A stretch of DNA of 21,825 bases from Paramacrobiotus richtersi. Lineage: Eukaryota > Tardigrada > Eutardigrada > Parachela > Macrobiotidae. How positions within the stretch are numbered: the first letter of the stretch is position 1; each line of letters opens with the position of its first letter. The position numbers and the translations under genes were made by a program. Where the stretch lies: contig JAQGAU010001048.1 in the NCBI GenBank assembly GCA_034698045.1, positions 1 to 21,825 on the forward strand. Direction: 5' to 3'. A model generated the notes under the pieces. The model was not told where the DNA came from. It did not search any database and saw nothing but the letters and a program-made list of their open reading frames with translations. Shown piece by piece: positions 9,466 to 18,901 of this stretch.

Positions 9466-9617
9466 ACAATACGCAGCTGGACGTGTTACAGATACCGGCC
9501 TGTCCCGATAGTTACGAGTGACACACACAAGCCGTCTCATTCGTGGAACGTGACGAAGGACAGACAACATGGCAAAAGTGCCCTGGCGTGTCAAAAGCTG
9601 TAAACTAAACTATTCCA
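9466..9617. other. 3' flank of gene D and junction of the two blocks
   Basis: About 60 nt after the gene D stop resemble the gene B 3' flank. Beyond that no receptor homology remains until pseudogene C begins. The missing 5' part of C is expected here, so the block junction or a deletion lies in this interval. Confidence 0.5.
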
Positions 9618-11123
9618 TCAGTGAGTAAAATTGCCATAGTCCGCATGGAACGCCGCCTTCAAACGCTCGATGTCGTCCGGAGACAAGCCTTTCTCTCCGA
9701 GTTCCCATATGAGAAGCGCATAGGTGAGAACTGCACCGAAGCACTGCAAAGACGGGATAGTCCTGAACAAATCCTGATAGTGCTGAATACCATTAAGGAA
9801 TATAATAAAAGTACTTCCTGTCAATTACAGACTATAAGTACAGAAACTTATGGTGTACACTAGTTAAGGCAGATGTTGAGATTACCGTTGCAACGAACTG
9901 ACGATCTATCATGAAGAACGTCCCAACAGTGAATCCTACTGGATACGATTGGCGCTTATGTGCATAGAATGAAATTTTCTGCTGGAGCTGAATGTCGTCG
10001 GCTCTTTCCAGAACGTCATGTAAAACTGGCATAAACGATGCAGCCTGTGAAAGCACACTTCGTTTATTTCGAAGTTCTGAACAACGATGCTCCAGAAAAA
10101 CACTGCTACCTGTTGGTTAACAAACACTGAAAAGGAAGTGTGTGTCGTCAAGTAAAACAGTGCAGTAGCAGCCAGCTTCACTGCAGTCAGATTCCCGTCT
10201 CTGAACAATGAAATATTCCACAGCAGCGTAAAAAAATAGTTGCCATACCAGAGAAAAACAAAGAATGCTAATTTCGAATCCAACTGGGCGACCAGATCGG
10301 CCAGATTAGAATGATCGCGAATGATTGCCCATTGTAGCGCCTTTTCTGTACACTGCATCTGTAAACGCTTCTTGATAGCACGGAACAGAAGTCCAAGGGT
10401 CGTAAAGACCAAAAGCATCATCGACTGCAGTGTAAACATAGCAACGGTATACATAATTTGCTGCACGAAAAAGTGCGCTGCCACACAAACATGCAACCCG
10501 CGTGAAAAGTGACCATTAGACAACACAAGCAGAGTTTTTTTAATTTTAGGCATGACTTCATCGAGATGTGTATCTTTGTCGTTGATAAGGAATCCGACAC
10601 TTGGAAATATCCTGGCGCAGAAAACCGAAACTATGATAATGCCTAGTACTATATGCAGTGATACAATTGTGCGATTCGTAGACCTTCCAAAATATAAACT
10701 GCAGCAAGCATCGATGTTTGCAATAATATTGACAATGGCGTTATGTGCCCACAATATGTAGTAGATGTAGCCAACAAAGAGGAAAAGATCGTAAACTACC
10801 ATACAAACCATGCCCATCAGGTTTTGAGTCGTTGCGCCTTTTGTTTGGAAACTATGCAGAGATTCTGACGTGTGATAATAAACGTTAATCATAAAGATTG
10901 TCGTCGTCGAAAATATATGGATGGCTACCCAAACTTTACGTGCACAGTTCAGGAACACATTCATCCAGCTGCGTTTAGTCTGGAGATCTTGCAAAGGTTC
11001 ACGGGAGAGTAGTCCATGACCACAAAGTCGCAGTACTAGGAGATTGACCCTTAAACACTTCATCAGGCATCCCATTTCTGGCTGTTTGGTCATAGCCGGT
11101 TCCCCCATTGTTTGCACAATCAT
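9618..11123 (-). CDS. GR-like seven-transmembrane chemoreceptor, intact (gene D, 432 aa)
   Basis: The exons are 11123-10110 (338 codons), 10044-9886 (53 codons) and 9743-9618 (41 codons plus TGA), with introns of 65 and 142 nt, both phase 0. The start MIVQTMGEPAMTKQPEMGCL aligns with gene B. TM1-TM6 lie in exon 1. The signatures are DHSNLADLVAQLD, VGFTVGTFFMIDRQ and VLTYALLIWELGEKG. Relative to gene B it lacks several residues in the loop between TM4 and TM5 (KKRLQMQCTEKALQ against a longer charged loop) and has a shorter C-terminal tail (GNFTH). It is expected to be a plasma-membrane chemosensory channel subunit like other GR proteins, with an unknown ligand. No stop or frame change was found, so it is probably functional. 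It is the partner of gene B through the block duplication. Confidence 0.87.
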
Positions 11124-11797
11124 TGCACTACAATGATTGTATAGATTGCAGCAGGGTAAAACACTGTCACTAACTTTAAACTAGAAAGCGTACGGATTCA
11201 CATAGATTTTATTATTCTGTTAATGTGTTATGATGCTCGCAAATACCTTTAAAAGCGGCTAATAAATTTACGTGGATATAGTGGTGTCTTGTTGTACTTC
11301 GGGACAACAATAGTCTTGTTGGAATTTGCGGTATTTATTGACCAGAAGAGGGGGAAGGGAGGAACGCGTAGTTTAAACAGTCGTAACTTGTACTCAGGGG
11401 TGTTACCTCATCGTTATCAACTTACTGCTTGCTGCATGTTCCAAACCGTTTCCATTTGTACCAGGCAGATGGCCGACAACCAGACATAATGGTTTTACTA
11501 TTCCAACACCTACACACCGGGTCCCTGCTTACCGGGCAGTACGTACGTTAATGTTTACCTCCCGAACAAACATTAAGTACAGAGTAGATTTTACTGTTAT
11601 CAGTGCGAATATTTTTTTTTCAGTTTGTTATCATTCAGTGGCTTTTTCTTGTATGGAAATAGCGCGATCTTCTTTCATAGCTTCAGTGCAACAGAGACCC
11701 ATGAACTGCTACTGCTTGAATCATTAAAAACATTCAGTTTTATTCCGCGCTAAACCAAATCAGGAGCGTCGGATGTGATGCAGATAGGTACTCCGCT
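11124..11797. other. Spacer between genes D and F
   Basis: This is the gene D promoter region and gene F 3' flank, conserved with 6810-8033 in the other block. No exon was recognised. The conserved parts (GGTGTCTTGTTG near 11283, GTTTACCTCCC near 11554) are shared by duplication and need not be regulatory. Confidence 0.55.
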
Positions 11798-13265
11798 TTA
11801 AAAGGTGGAATTTCCATGATCGGCTGCATGCAGCACTTCACGTAAATGGTCAACATCCCCTAGCGACTGCCCTTTCTCCCCCAGTTCCCACATGAGGAGT
11901 GCGTATGTGGTCACAGCACCGAAAAACTGAAACGAAACGATCACCTTTGAAACGTTAATATTTAAGACAATATTTGGGTATATTCCGTGCGCTCGACTAG
12001 ATCATACCGTCAGGAGAAACTGCCTGTTTATCAAAAAGAATTTCCCAACGGTAAATCCCACTGGGGTAGCTTGACGTTTACTGATGTAAAAGGTTAACTT
12101 CTTTTGCAGCCGGTCTTCTTCCGTAATTTCCAGATATTCATGGAGCAGCGACACCATTGGCTCCGCCTGTATTCAAATAGAATGCACTTCAGTCCAACCA
12201 CAAAATAATACTATTATGGTGCGAAATGTTATAGCATTTATTGTTAGTAGTCGTTGCTACCTTAAAAGGTAGTACTTACTTTTTGATGCACAAAGAGGGA
12301 ACATGATGTATGCATCGCCACACAAACTAACGTGAACAGCACCGACTGTACTGCTCTGGGCTGCCACTCCTTAAGTAACGGTACAGCCTTCAAAAGCTGC
12401 AGCAAATAGTTGCAGTACCAGAAGAAGGTAAAATGACCGACTTTAGAGTCTAACTCTTCTACCAGTTTAGCCAAAGCAGAATGATCTTTAAGCGGTGACA
12501 ATATCTTTTCTTTAGAAGTATCGGAACCGGTAGACAAATTTTGCATCTCCAGCATTTTGGCTGCACTATCTCTGATTTGACCAAAGCAGAATCCGATAGT
12601 AACATAAAGAGTGATCATAACCGAGAATATCGTGAAAAAGGCACCGGTATACAAAAAATGATGTACAGTGAAATGGACTGCGATAGAACGTAAAATATAG
12701 GGATTGATGCAAGTTCCACACGAAGCACTGACGACAGCCAGGAGTTTCACCACGATAGCTTCAGGATCAGAATTTCTTCCAGCAGAGAGGATAGCCACGG
12801 CATTGGGATATATTCTCCAAAAAGTACAGAAGATGAGAAGTAGACCGAATACCATGACTGAAGAAACGTCAACTTTCGTCGAGTACGTTTCGTAAGATAT
12901 TCGTTGCAGCACCGATCGATCTTGATGATAATACCATGAAAAATATCGTTATGCACCAGCATTATGTGGAAATACCCCAGCACAGTAAAGAGATTGTTAG
13001 CTATTTCACAAGCCGCAGCAATCACATCCTGGGATGTTGCGTAGTTAGCGCCTGCCGTGGAGATGAAATAACAGTAAATGTTGAACAGGGAGATGGTGGT
13101 CACTGTGAGAATGTGCAGCAGTACCCAGATTTTCCATATAACATAAAGAATGATACTGCGCTTTCTTTGGTTGTTATAGCCGAATATCCCATGTCCACAA
13201 AATCGTAATAGTAGGACGTTTGCCCTTATACATCTGTTCAGGAATTCAGTTTGTAACCGCTTCAT
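11798..13265 (-). pseudogene. GR-like chemoreceptor with one frame break in exon 1 (gene F)
   Basis: The exons are 13265-12280, 12166-12008 (53 codons) and 11926-11798 (42 codons plus TAA), with introns of 113 and 81 nt, both phase 0. The start is MKRLQTEFLNRCIRANVLLL. Exon 1 is 986 nt, that is 328 codons plus 2 nt. The frame changes once near 12852-12868: the upstream frame gives KRTRRKLTFLQ and the downstream frame gives VFGLLLIFCTFWRIYPNAVAI, which aligns with the paralogs. The rest is well preserved: KDHSALAKLVEELDSK, VGFTVGKFFLINRQ (N replaces D of IDR) and TTYALLMWELGEKG, with all splice sites intact. The single defect suggests a young pseudogene, an allele, or a sequencing or assembly error. 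I label it a pseudogene only because of the frame break. Confidence 0.8.
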
Positions 13266-13669
13266 TTTGAACAAATCATGTTGCAAAAGCGCGAAATTTC
13301 AGTTGTTAGTCATGTCATTTTGTGTCTATTACGCTTATATTTTTGGCAGCCGGCGTTTATTCCACTACTAGAGTGACGGTATATGACGAAGATGGGGGTG
13401 TTAACAGTACGCGATAGCAGCATTTCGCGGGATTACTGCTAACAAGACTAGCAAGATATCAAACAAAGAATAAACCACCTTGCTGATTGGGAGTCTCATG
13501 TTTCTGTTGTTTCACTCGGATGTACTCATCGAAATGGAAGAAGGAATGCGCCCAGGATGGCTACACTGTATGTTGGTTGTTAGCATGCGTGTTATTAGCA
13601 ACTCACACTTGTCGGAATCATGTTGTCTTCTGTAGGTAGGTGCATGTAAGTAAACAATGCAGTCGTTTT

Positions 13670-13726
13670 TTTCATGTTAATTTTCATTTTCATTTCATGT
13701 TAATTTAATTTTCATTTCATGTTAAT
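13670..13726. repeat. Short imperfect tandem repeat
   Basis: Three imperfect copies of a unit of about 18-22 nt built from CATGTTAAT and TTTTCATTT occur in a row. This is a simple local repeat directly upstream of the T-rich arm of repeat R1. Confidence 0.65.
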
Positions 13727-13759
13727 AAGCTTACCTGGGCTAAAAAGTACCTTTTCTGG

Positions 13760-13990
13760 CAGTTTGAATGACTTTCTCTTTGTTTTTCCTGTTATTATTC
13801 AAACCTGACTTTGTTTTCGTGTGTTTGCATTTTTCTCGTATACGTTTGTTTATACATCATTCGTTTGTTTTTGTTTTCTGCATTGAATGTGTCATTTTTC
13901 CGGATCGAAACACGTACTGCATGTCCGAAGCCACGATGGGACTTTGTCCCGTGCCGACAGACAATAAACTCCTTATTATTAATTACCAGT
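13760..13990 (+). repeat. Dispersed repeat, copy R1 (conserved part 13921-13970)
   Basis: A T-rich stretch is followed by ATGTCCGAAGCCACGAT, the stem-loop GGGACTTTGTCCC and GACAATAAACTCC, then a short TTATTATTAA tail. The last 50 nt match copy R2 (7536-7586, opposite strand). The upstream similarity is weak. It looks like the 3' end of a small retroposed element; the family is not assigned, and no coding part is present. Confidence 0.5.
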
Positions 13991-14179
13991 GAGCGGCTTA
14001 CAGTTGTTAGCCATGTTTATAATCTAGAGTTCTGGTACAACAGATCTATGCATAACGCTGCAATAACATTTATTCGAACCGGAAGAGCTAGACGAAGAAA
14101 CGCAGTAATCAGAGTAATGGTTTTTCGTTTTAAGCAATCATACTCTGCAGATATTATTGACGCATTCAGTTAAATTAAG

Positions 14180-15154
14180 TTACATTTGAGCTCTTCTGAA
14201 CATCTTAATAATGTTTCCTCGCAGATCCGGCAGGACAAGAGCAAAATACACTGGATCTAACAGCGCTTGCAGCGAAAATAGCATGGTCACGACTTGTAAG
14301 GTTATCATGTATTCGGATAAATCCATGAAACACTGCACCACAAAGAACAGATTAGTCGGTGTGTACAAAAAAGTTATACTTATCGTTAAGACAGTCAGCA
14401 CGATGAATCCACCTCTGCTGGGCTTCCGTACCGAGCGCCTCGTGTCTGCGTGTTCACCGGGCCTATTCGCATTTCTTGTATGCAGTTCCCCCGTCAAAGT
14501 GATCTTGTTCCTTCGCCGCTTGTACACAAGATACGGATACACCAAGATCATAAAAGCATTGGGCAGACAGTATACGGAAAGCTGAACAATCGTGTCATAC
14601 ACCGGCAGTGCACCAACGGGACCACATCCAAACATTTCGACCGGCCGCCGATACTGAACCGCAGTGATTACTTGAAGTACCACAAATGGTAAGCAAAACA
14701 TGTGAACATACAACCATAACGCCACACAAACGACTATCGAAGTCTTGGTAGATGTTACTCTGGTGTAGGATATTGGAAAGGTCACGGCCCAGATGCGGTT
14801 CACACTGATGAGCAAATGGGAGTTGAGCATGATGCCAGGTGGAACATACATTGAGTATTGATACAACGTACAAACTACCTCGCCTGCAACCCATGATGGA
14901 TAATAAAGTTGTGCAATAATATGTAAAGGATTATTCAAAATGGCGTAGAATATATTAACGGTTACAAGATTGGATAGATAAATGTGTAACGACTGGTTGA
15001 GGAGTTTCTTCAGACTGAAAATGAAGAGAATGGATCCATTCAGAAGGATCTGAATGGGAAAGATAACGGCCTCGCTAATTGCATTGTAGCTCCAAATCGC
15101 AGACGATGATCTGGGTTATGAGTTGTTTGATTGGAAAGAGATCGTGATGTTCAT
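14180..15154 (-). pseudogene. Rhodopsin-type GPCR with an in-frame stop after codon 12 (single exon)
   Basis: The ATG at 15154 begins MNITISFQSNNS, with two N-glycosylation sites, followed by TAA (15118-15116). The same frame then stays open for 311 codons to the stop at 14180. TM1 is IFPIQILLNGSILFIFSL. TM2 is around LHIYLSNLVTVNIFYAIL. TM3 starts after the disulfide Cys in GEVVCTLYQYS and ends in SVNRIWAVTFP, so DRY is replaced by NRI. TM4 is VCVALWLYVHMFCLPFVVL. The ECL2 Cys is in MFGCGP. TM5 ends at YKRRRN. TM6 is FIVLTVLTISITFLYTP. TM7 is LFSLQALLDPVYFALV, so NPxxY is replaced by DPVYF. The ligand is unknown and I see no close match to an aminergic or opsin class. Removing the stop by splicing would need a weak donor (AA|GTTAAA at 15161) and a 50-nt intron joining an upstream frame (15405-15163). 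This is possible in phase but less natural than a glycosylated N-terminus broken by a nonsense codon. Confidence 0.7.
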
Positions 15155-15967
15155 TTTAACTTATGATAAAATATCAAAGGAAAATAAGCAGTAAAAATAC
15201 TGGATATATGTGGTGCGGAGCATGAGCAGGCACATGATACGGAAAGGGCTGCACCACCTCCGATCCGCGCAAACAGTTTCCGGTGGAGTGTTCGACTTTC
15301 CATAATGTTGGCAATTACAGTAATGTTAATGGTATCACTGGTACGCCTACCTCTTATGATCAGCAAAACCTGTAAATCGTTAAAGCCTGTGTTGTCTGGT
15401 TTCATGTACTAACTGTCTTATTTCGTCTGCATCACAGTATTAGTAATTATTTTCTGCTGAGGCCAGTCTGTGGATACTAACCCAGGACTTCCGATTCTGT
15501 TACATAAATGTAGGTACTTTATAAGCTTCTTTAAAATCAGTATTTCAGGTATTTATTATTTGACTGGCCAGTATTCATCTTCTTCCGACTCTCCCCGTTC
15601 ATGTAGATGTAATTACAGTGTGCGGTCTCAGTCGAAAATAGGTGCGCTGTGGGTAATGTTTGCGAACCAAAATTAAAATAACGACGACGGACAGTAAAGA
15701 ACTCAGACAGCAACATGCAGAATAGCCGGGTATCATGGGTGTCTGCTTGGTGCATGCAGGCGAGCTGTCTGCCTTTTGCATCTTTGCGTAGTTAGACTTC
15801 GCTGGCCAGGCAGACTTTCAAAACAAAATGCAGGAAACCTTCTGATAAGTATTTTATGTTTGGTTCTTCATGCATAGTCCATTAATGTTGCACTTTTCTT
15901 GGGTAACCAACAAGACTTATAAGATAAGTGCCAATTAGCGTTGTGTGATTAGGCAAGCCTACAAACA
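15155..15967. other. Interval between the GPCR and the MITE
   Basis: No exon was recognised. The - strand frame 15405-15151 has an ATG but no family match; it matters only as a candidate alternative first exon for the GPCR. From about 15880 onwards the sequence matches the flank left of gene H (near 18675), so it is part of the G/H duplication. Confidence 0.5.
15960..15967. repeat. Target-site duplication, left
   Basis: TACAAACA directly before the MITE, identical to 16340-16347. Confidence 0.75.
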
Positions 15968-16339
15968 TATGGCGCGCGAGGCCCGTCAAAAGGGTACAAC
16001 GCCTTAAAGACCTCAATTTCGATAAAGTTCTGCCAGAAATGTTTAAAGACGTCCAGTCATTCTTGAAAGAGCAAAACAATCTTTAAACAATGACTTTTAC
16101 ATTGCAGACTTTTCAGAAAGATCTTCTTCCTGGTGATAAAGACTGGCATATCTTTAAAGACTGGTGTCATTCATTAAAGACCGCTGTATTTCTTTAACGT
16201 GAAACAGCGGTGTTTAAGATGCTAAACAGAGCGCATATTAGTCTTCAAAGATCGGCTAAATGTCTTTACCCACTAGCCGCACAGATGTTTGCAGAAGTCT
16301 TTAAGGAGTTGTTTCACTTTTGACGGGCCTCGGGCTCCA
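15968..16339. mobile_element. MITE, 372 bp, 8-bp target duplication, non-autonomous DNA transposon
   Basis: The ends form inverted repeats of about 35 nt. The left end has CGAGGCCCGTCAAAAG from 15977 and CGCCTTAAAGAC to about 16011. The reverse complement of the right end has the same CGAGGCCCGTCAAAAG and CTCCTTAAAGAC. The outermost bases (TGGCGCG against TGGAGCC) also pair loosely. TACAAACA flanks both sides. There is no coding capacity. Internal TTTAAAGAC motifs point inward from each side. The paralogous flank left of gene H lacks the element (CAAGCACGGTAAGCCAGTTATCG near 18770), so it inserted after the G/H duplication or in one copy only. An 8-bp target duplication fits hAT-like or P-like transposases, but the end sequence does not let me choose. 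Confidence 0.85.
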
Positions 16340-16347
16340 TACAAACA
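16340..16347. repeat. Target-site duplication, right
   Basis: TACAAACA directly after the MITE. Confidence 0.75.
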
Positions 16348-16467
16348 AGCCAATTATCGTACACATACTGTAGGTATTCCGGTAACTTTACGTGCCGCTC
16401 TCTAAAAGTTCTCGTTTCGTCACCTTCTGGGCAACTGAGAACACTTATAGCCAATCACCGATCCAAC

Positions 16468-17888
16468 CTAGCACTTAACAGAAATGCGAGTCGAATTCCT
16501 CCACTCTTCTCGGAAAGCGGTTTTCAAGAGCGACAAGTCCTCAAAGGACAAATCCTTTTCTCCCAGCTCCCACATAATTAGGACGTAAGTGGCGACCACA
16601 CCGACCAACTGTAAAAGAATATAGTCCACTTCCGTAAGCTTACAATCATCACTAGAAGTACTAATGCAACCTTACAGATGCCACGAACGGCCGATCAATC
16701 AGGAAAAACTTGCCGACAGTGAAGCCAATCCGGTTTGTCTGTATACTTTGCATTTTAGTTTGCAAGTACGCGACCAACTTATAATGCTCCTGTTGGTCAT
16801 CGAGTCGGCGAAGGTATCTTTGCACGAAAGGTATGATCGATTCAGCCTAAACACAAAAACAAACCTCTTAATAAAATCCACAACAAAATGCGGCTTCTCG
16901 ATTAAAACCCAAAAACCACCGTTTTTACCTGAACATTGACGAATACAAAACACACAGTATCCTGTGTGATCCCAATAAGAGACAACATGGTCAATTCCAG
17001 TGTTCCCGGCTTCCAACCAACCTTTAAACTGGGGATCGCCGAGAGAAAATTCAATAAATAGTATGCATACCAGATTATAGTTTGGAAAGACGTTATGCCA
17101 TCCAACCGTGCCACCTCGTCGGCCAACTCTGCATGGTCAGCGATTAATGAATTCAGCAGTTTGGGATCATTATTTACACTGGTGGCTGTCTGTACTGCTG
17201 TCGATATTCGCGCAAAGCACAAACCAATAGCTACATAAATGGTCATAACTGTTGTTTGAATAGTAATTAAATAAAGGGTATATAGTTCTTGCGTAATGAA
17301 CGTGTGAATTAGCACAGTGTTCGTAACATATGGATTTAAATTTGGCAGATATCTGCCTATAATCCAAGCAATGCCCGATGCGGCTGCAGCATCCCCGATA
17401 AAAAAGCTTCTAGCCAAGGCGAATGTCCGCATTGTATAGAAGCACATTCCAGTAATCCAGAACATGACATGAATAAACAACAGTATTCTTCCTTGAAGCG
17501 GTGTAAAATAAAGGTCACAGTAATAATTGAGATTGTGCAAAATCTTCATAAACTCTTTATGTTCCCAAACCATATACAGGAAAACAGTGTATAGACAAGC
17601 GAAACCGACAATCTGGCACGCGGTGGTAATGACGCGCTGTGTGGGTGATAGTCCGGATTCCGGTTCCATAGCAAAGCGGTATATACCAGTGAATACAATG
17701 AAGAGCCATGAAAGTGCAAAGTGAATCACCCATGTTCTCCACAAAAGTCTTCGCAATCGATGTTTGACAGTCTTTGATGAGACTGTCAAGGGGAAAGGAA
17801 AGAATCCGTGGCCGAAAAACTGCAGCAGGATTAAGCTGGGTTTTATGCACCCGAGCAGAATATCAGATTGCTCCGATCGGGAAACCAT
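16468..17888 (-). CDS. GR-like seven-transmembrane chemoreceptor, intact (gene G, 423 aa)
   Basis: The exons are 17888-16929 (320 codons), 16846-16676 (57 codons) and 16608-16468 (46 codons plus TAG), with introns of 82 and 67 nt, both phase 0. The start is MVSRSEQSDILLGCIKPSLI. TM1-TM6 lie in exon 1. The family blocks are IADHAELADEVARLD, IGFTVGKFFLIDRP (end of exon 2) and VATYVLIMWELGEKD. The loop before TM4 reads FFIGDAAAASGIAWIIGRY, a small-residue stretch that differs from gene H. Exon 2 has four codons more than H (a 12-nt insertion giving LQTKMQSIQ). It diverges strongly from the B/D and F subfamilies but has the same exon plan, so it forms a third subfamily. Expected role: chemosensory membrane channel subunit; ligand unknown. 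No defect was found. Confidence 0.87.
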
Positions 17889-18901
17889 TGGATAAACCTT
17901 TAGGCAACGGTAAGAAAACTAGCCGCATATGAATACACTTTAATATTCCGCTTGATAGCGTATACGTTTACCGGCAATCGTACTTCTACAGATACATGAT
18001 TTTATGCGATTTCCGCATGGCGTAATAACCAGAACGCTCTTTATTTACTCGCAGGGACTACAGCGTTTATAAGACCTTTGAGCGTATCACCATAATGTGT
18101 CTGGGATCATCACGCAAGTCATCATGGTCTGAAGCACGTGTAAGCAACGCTACCGCTTGCTGACACAGCATGTACACGACACTATATTATTTTGTTGTTT
18201 CAGACTTTCAGTGACAGCAATACTCTGATCAGAGAAATTTTAAATTCTGGGAAACGGCATTGCAATTTGCAACTGCTCATTCGCCACATCATAGTCTTCA
18301 TAGCACTGCTACCGCCACGGACATCAGTATTGGTAACAGAAACTTGTCTGTTAAATCGTGGCTGTTCGACGCTGTATTACGTAGTAGTCTTTGTTCTCGA
18401 CGGTCGTTGCTGTCAGAAATTTGCTGGCTTTCGAAGAAGAGAAACTGGGCCGCACAAATTCGCACTTTTTTGGCTCTTCTTTAATTCTGTTAAGAGCATA
18501 GCAGCAACTTCTTTAATCAGGAACCTGGTTCTGTTTCACACGATAGCTACGTAATATAAATCGCGTTCGATCGATCGAACGCGATCAGATAAATACATGA
18601 GTACACATTATATACGCGCAAAAAAATGTACGGAATCTGCGGACGTACATGCGCCGAGATCCTTTCTGTCTTAAATGTTGCTTTCATTTTTGGTAACCAA
18701 CCAGATCACATACTAATGCGACGCTTTATTTCATTAAGCAAGCATAAGGCACGTCAAACGTAAATCAAGCAAGCACGGTAAGCCAGTTATCGTAAGCACA
18801 GGCGCCACCGTAAATCCACCTGCAGCTCTCTGAAGTTCTCGTTTAGTCACTTTCCGGGCAACTGCGAACACGTATAGCCAATCACCCATTCATCCTGTCA
18901 C
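17889..18901. other. 5' flank of gene G and 3' flank of gene H
   Basis: No coding exon. The + strand frame at 18192-18554 is not conserved in the matching flank of gene H. The block CTAGTTTTCTTACCGTTGCC just before the ATG is identical in G and H and is probably 5' UTR. Confidence 0.6.
18560..18585. repeat. Perfect 26-bp palindrome
   Basis: The half-site ATCGCGTTCGATC is followed directly by its exact reverse complement, with no spacer. The matching place upstream of gene H (TATAAATCG near 20880) lacks it, with about 36 nt less sequence. It could form a hairpin or bind a symmetric dimer. Confidence 0.85.

Larger units (their letters stand above)
9618..13265. repeat. Block duplication, copy 2 (gene F + gene D)
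   Basis: This is the second copy of the two-receptor block, directly to the right of copy 1 and in the same orientation. The spacer between D and F (11124-11797) matches the spacer between B and C in two segments. Confidence 0.8.
13266..14179. other. Interval between gene F and the GPCR
   Basis: This is the gene F 5' flank and GPCR 3' flank. No exon was recognised; the + strand frames at 13768-14173 lie in low-complexity T-rich sequence. It holds the short tandem repeat at 13670-13726 and the dispersed repeat R1. Confidence 0.55.
15880..18650. repeat. Tandem duplication, copy with gene G
   Basis: Similarity to 18670-20930 extends through the 3' flank, all exons, both introns and about 0.7 kb of 5' flank (for example TGCGATTTCCGCATG and TTGCTGACACAGCAT occur in both). 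This copy also carries the MITE and the palindrome insertion. Confidence 0.85.

Noticed and set aside
15151-15405. 84-codon - strand frame just upstream of the GPCR as a separate gene
   Set aside because: There is no signal peptide or family match; it was kept only as a possible alternative first exon of the GPCR.
18192-18554. 120-codon + strand frame upstream of gene G
   Set aside because: The matching gene H flank reads differently; there is no conservation at protein level.
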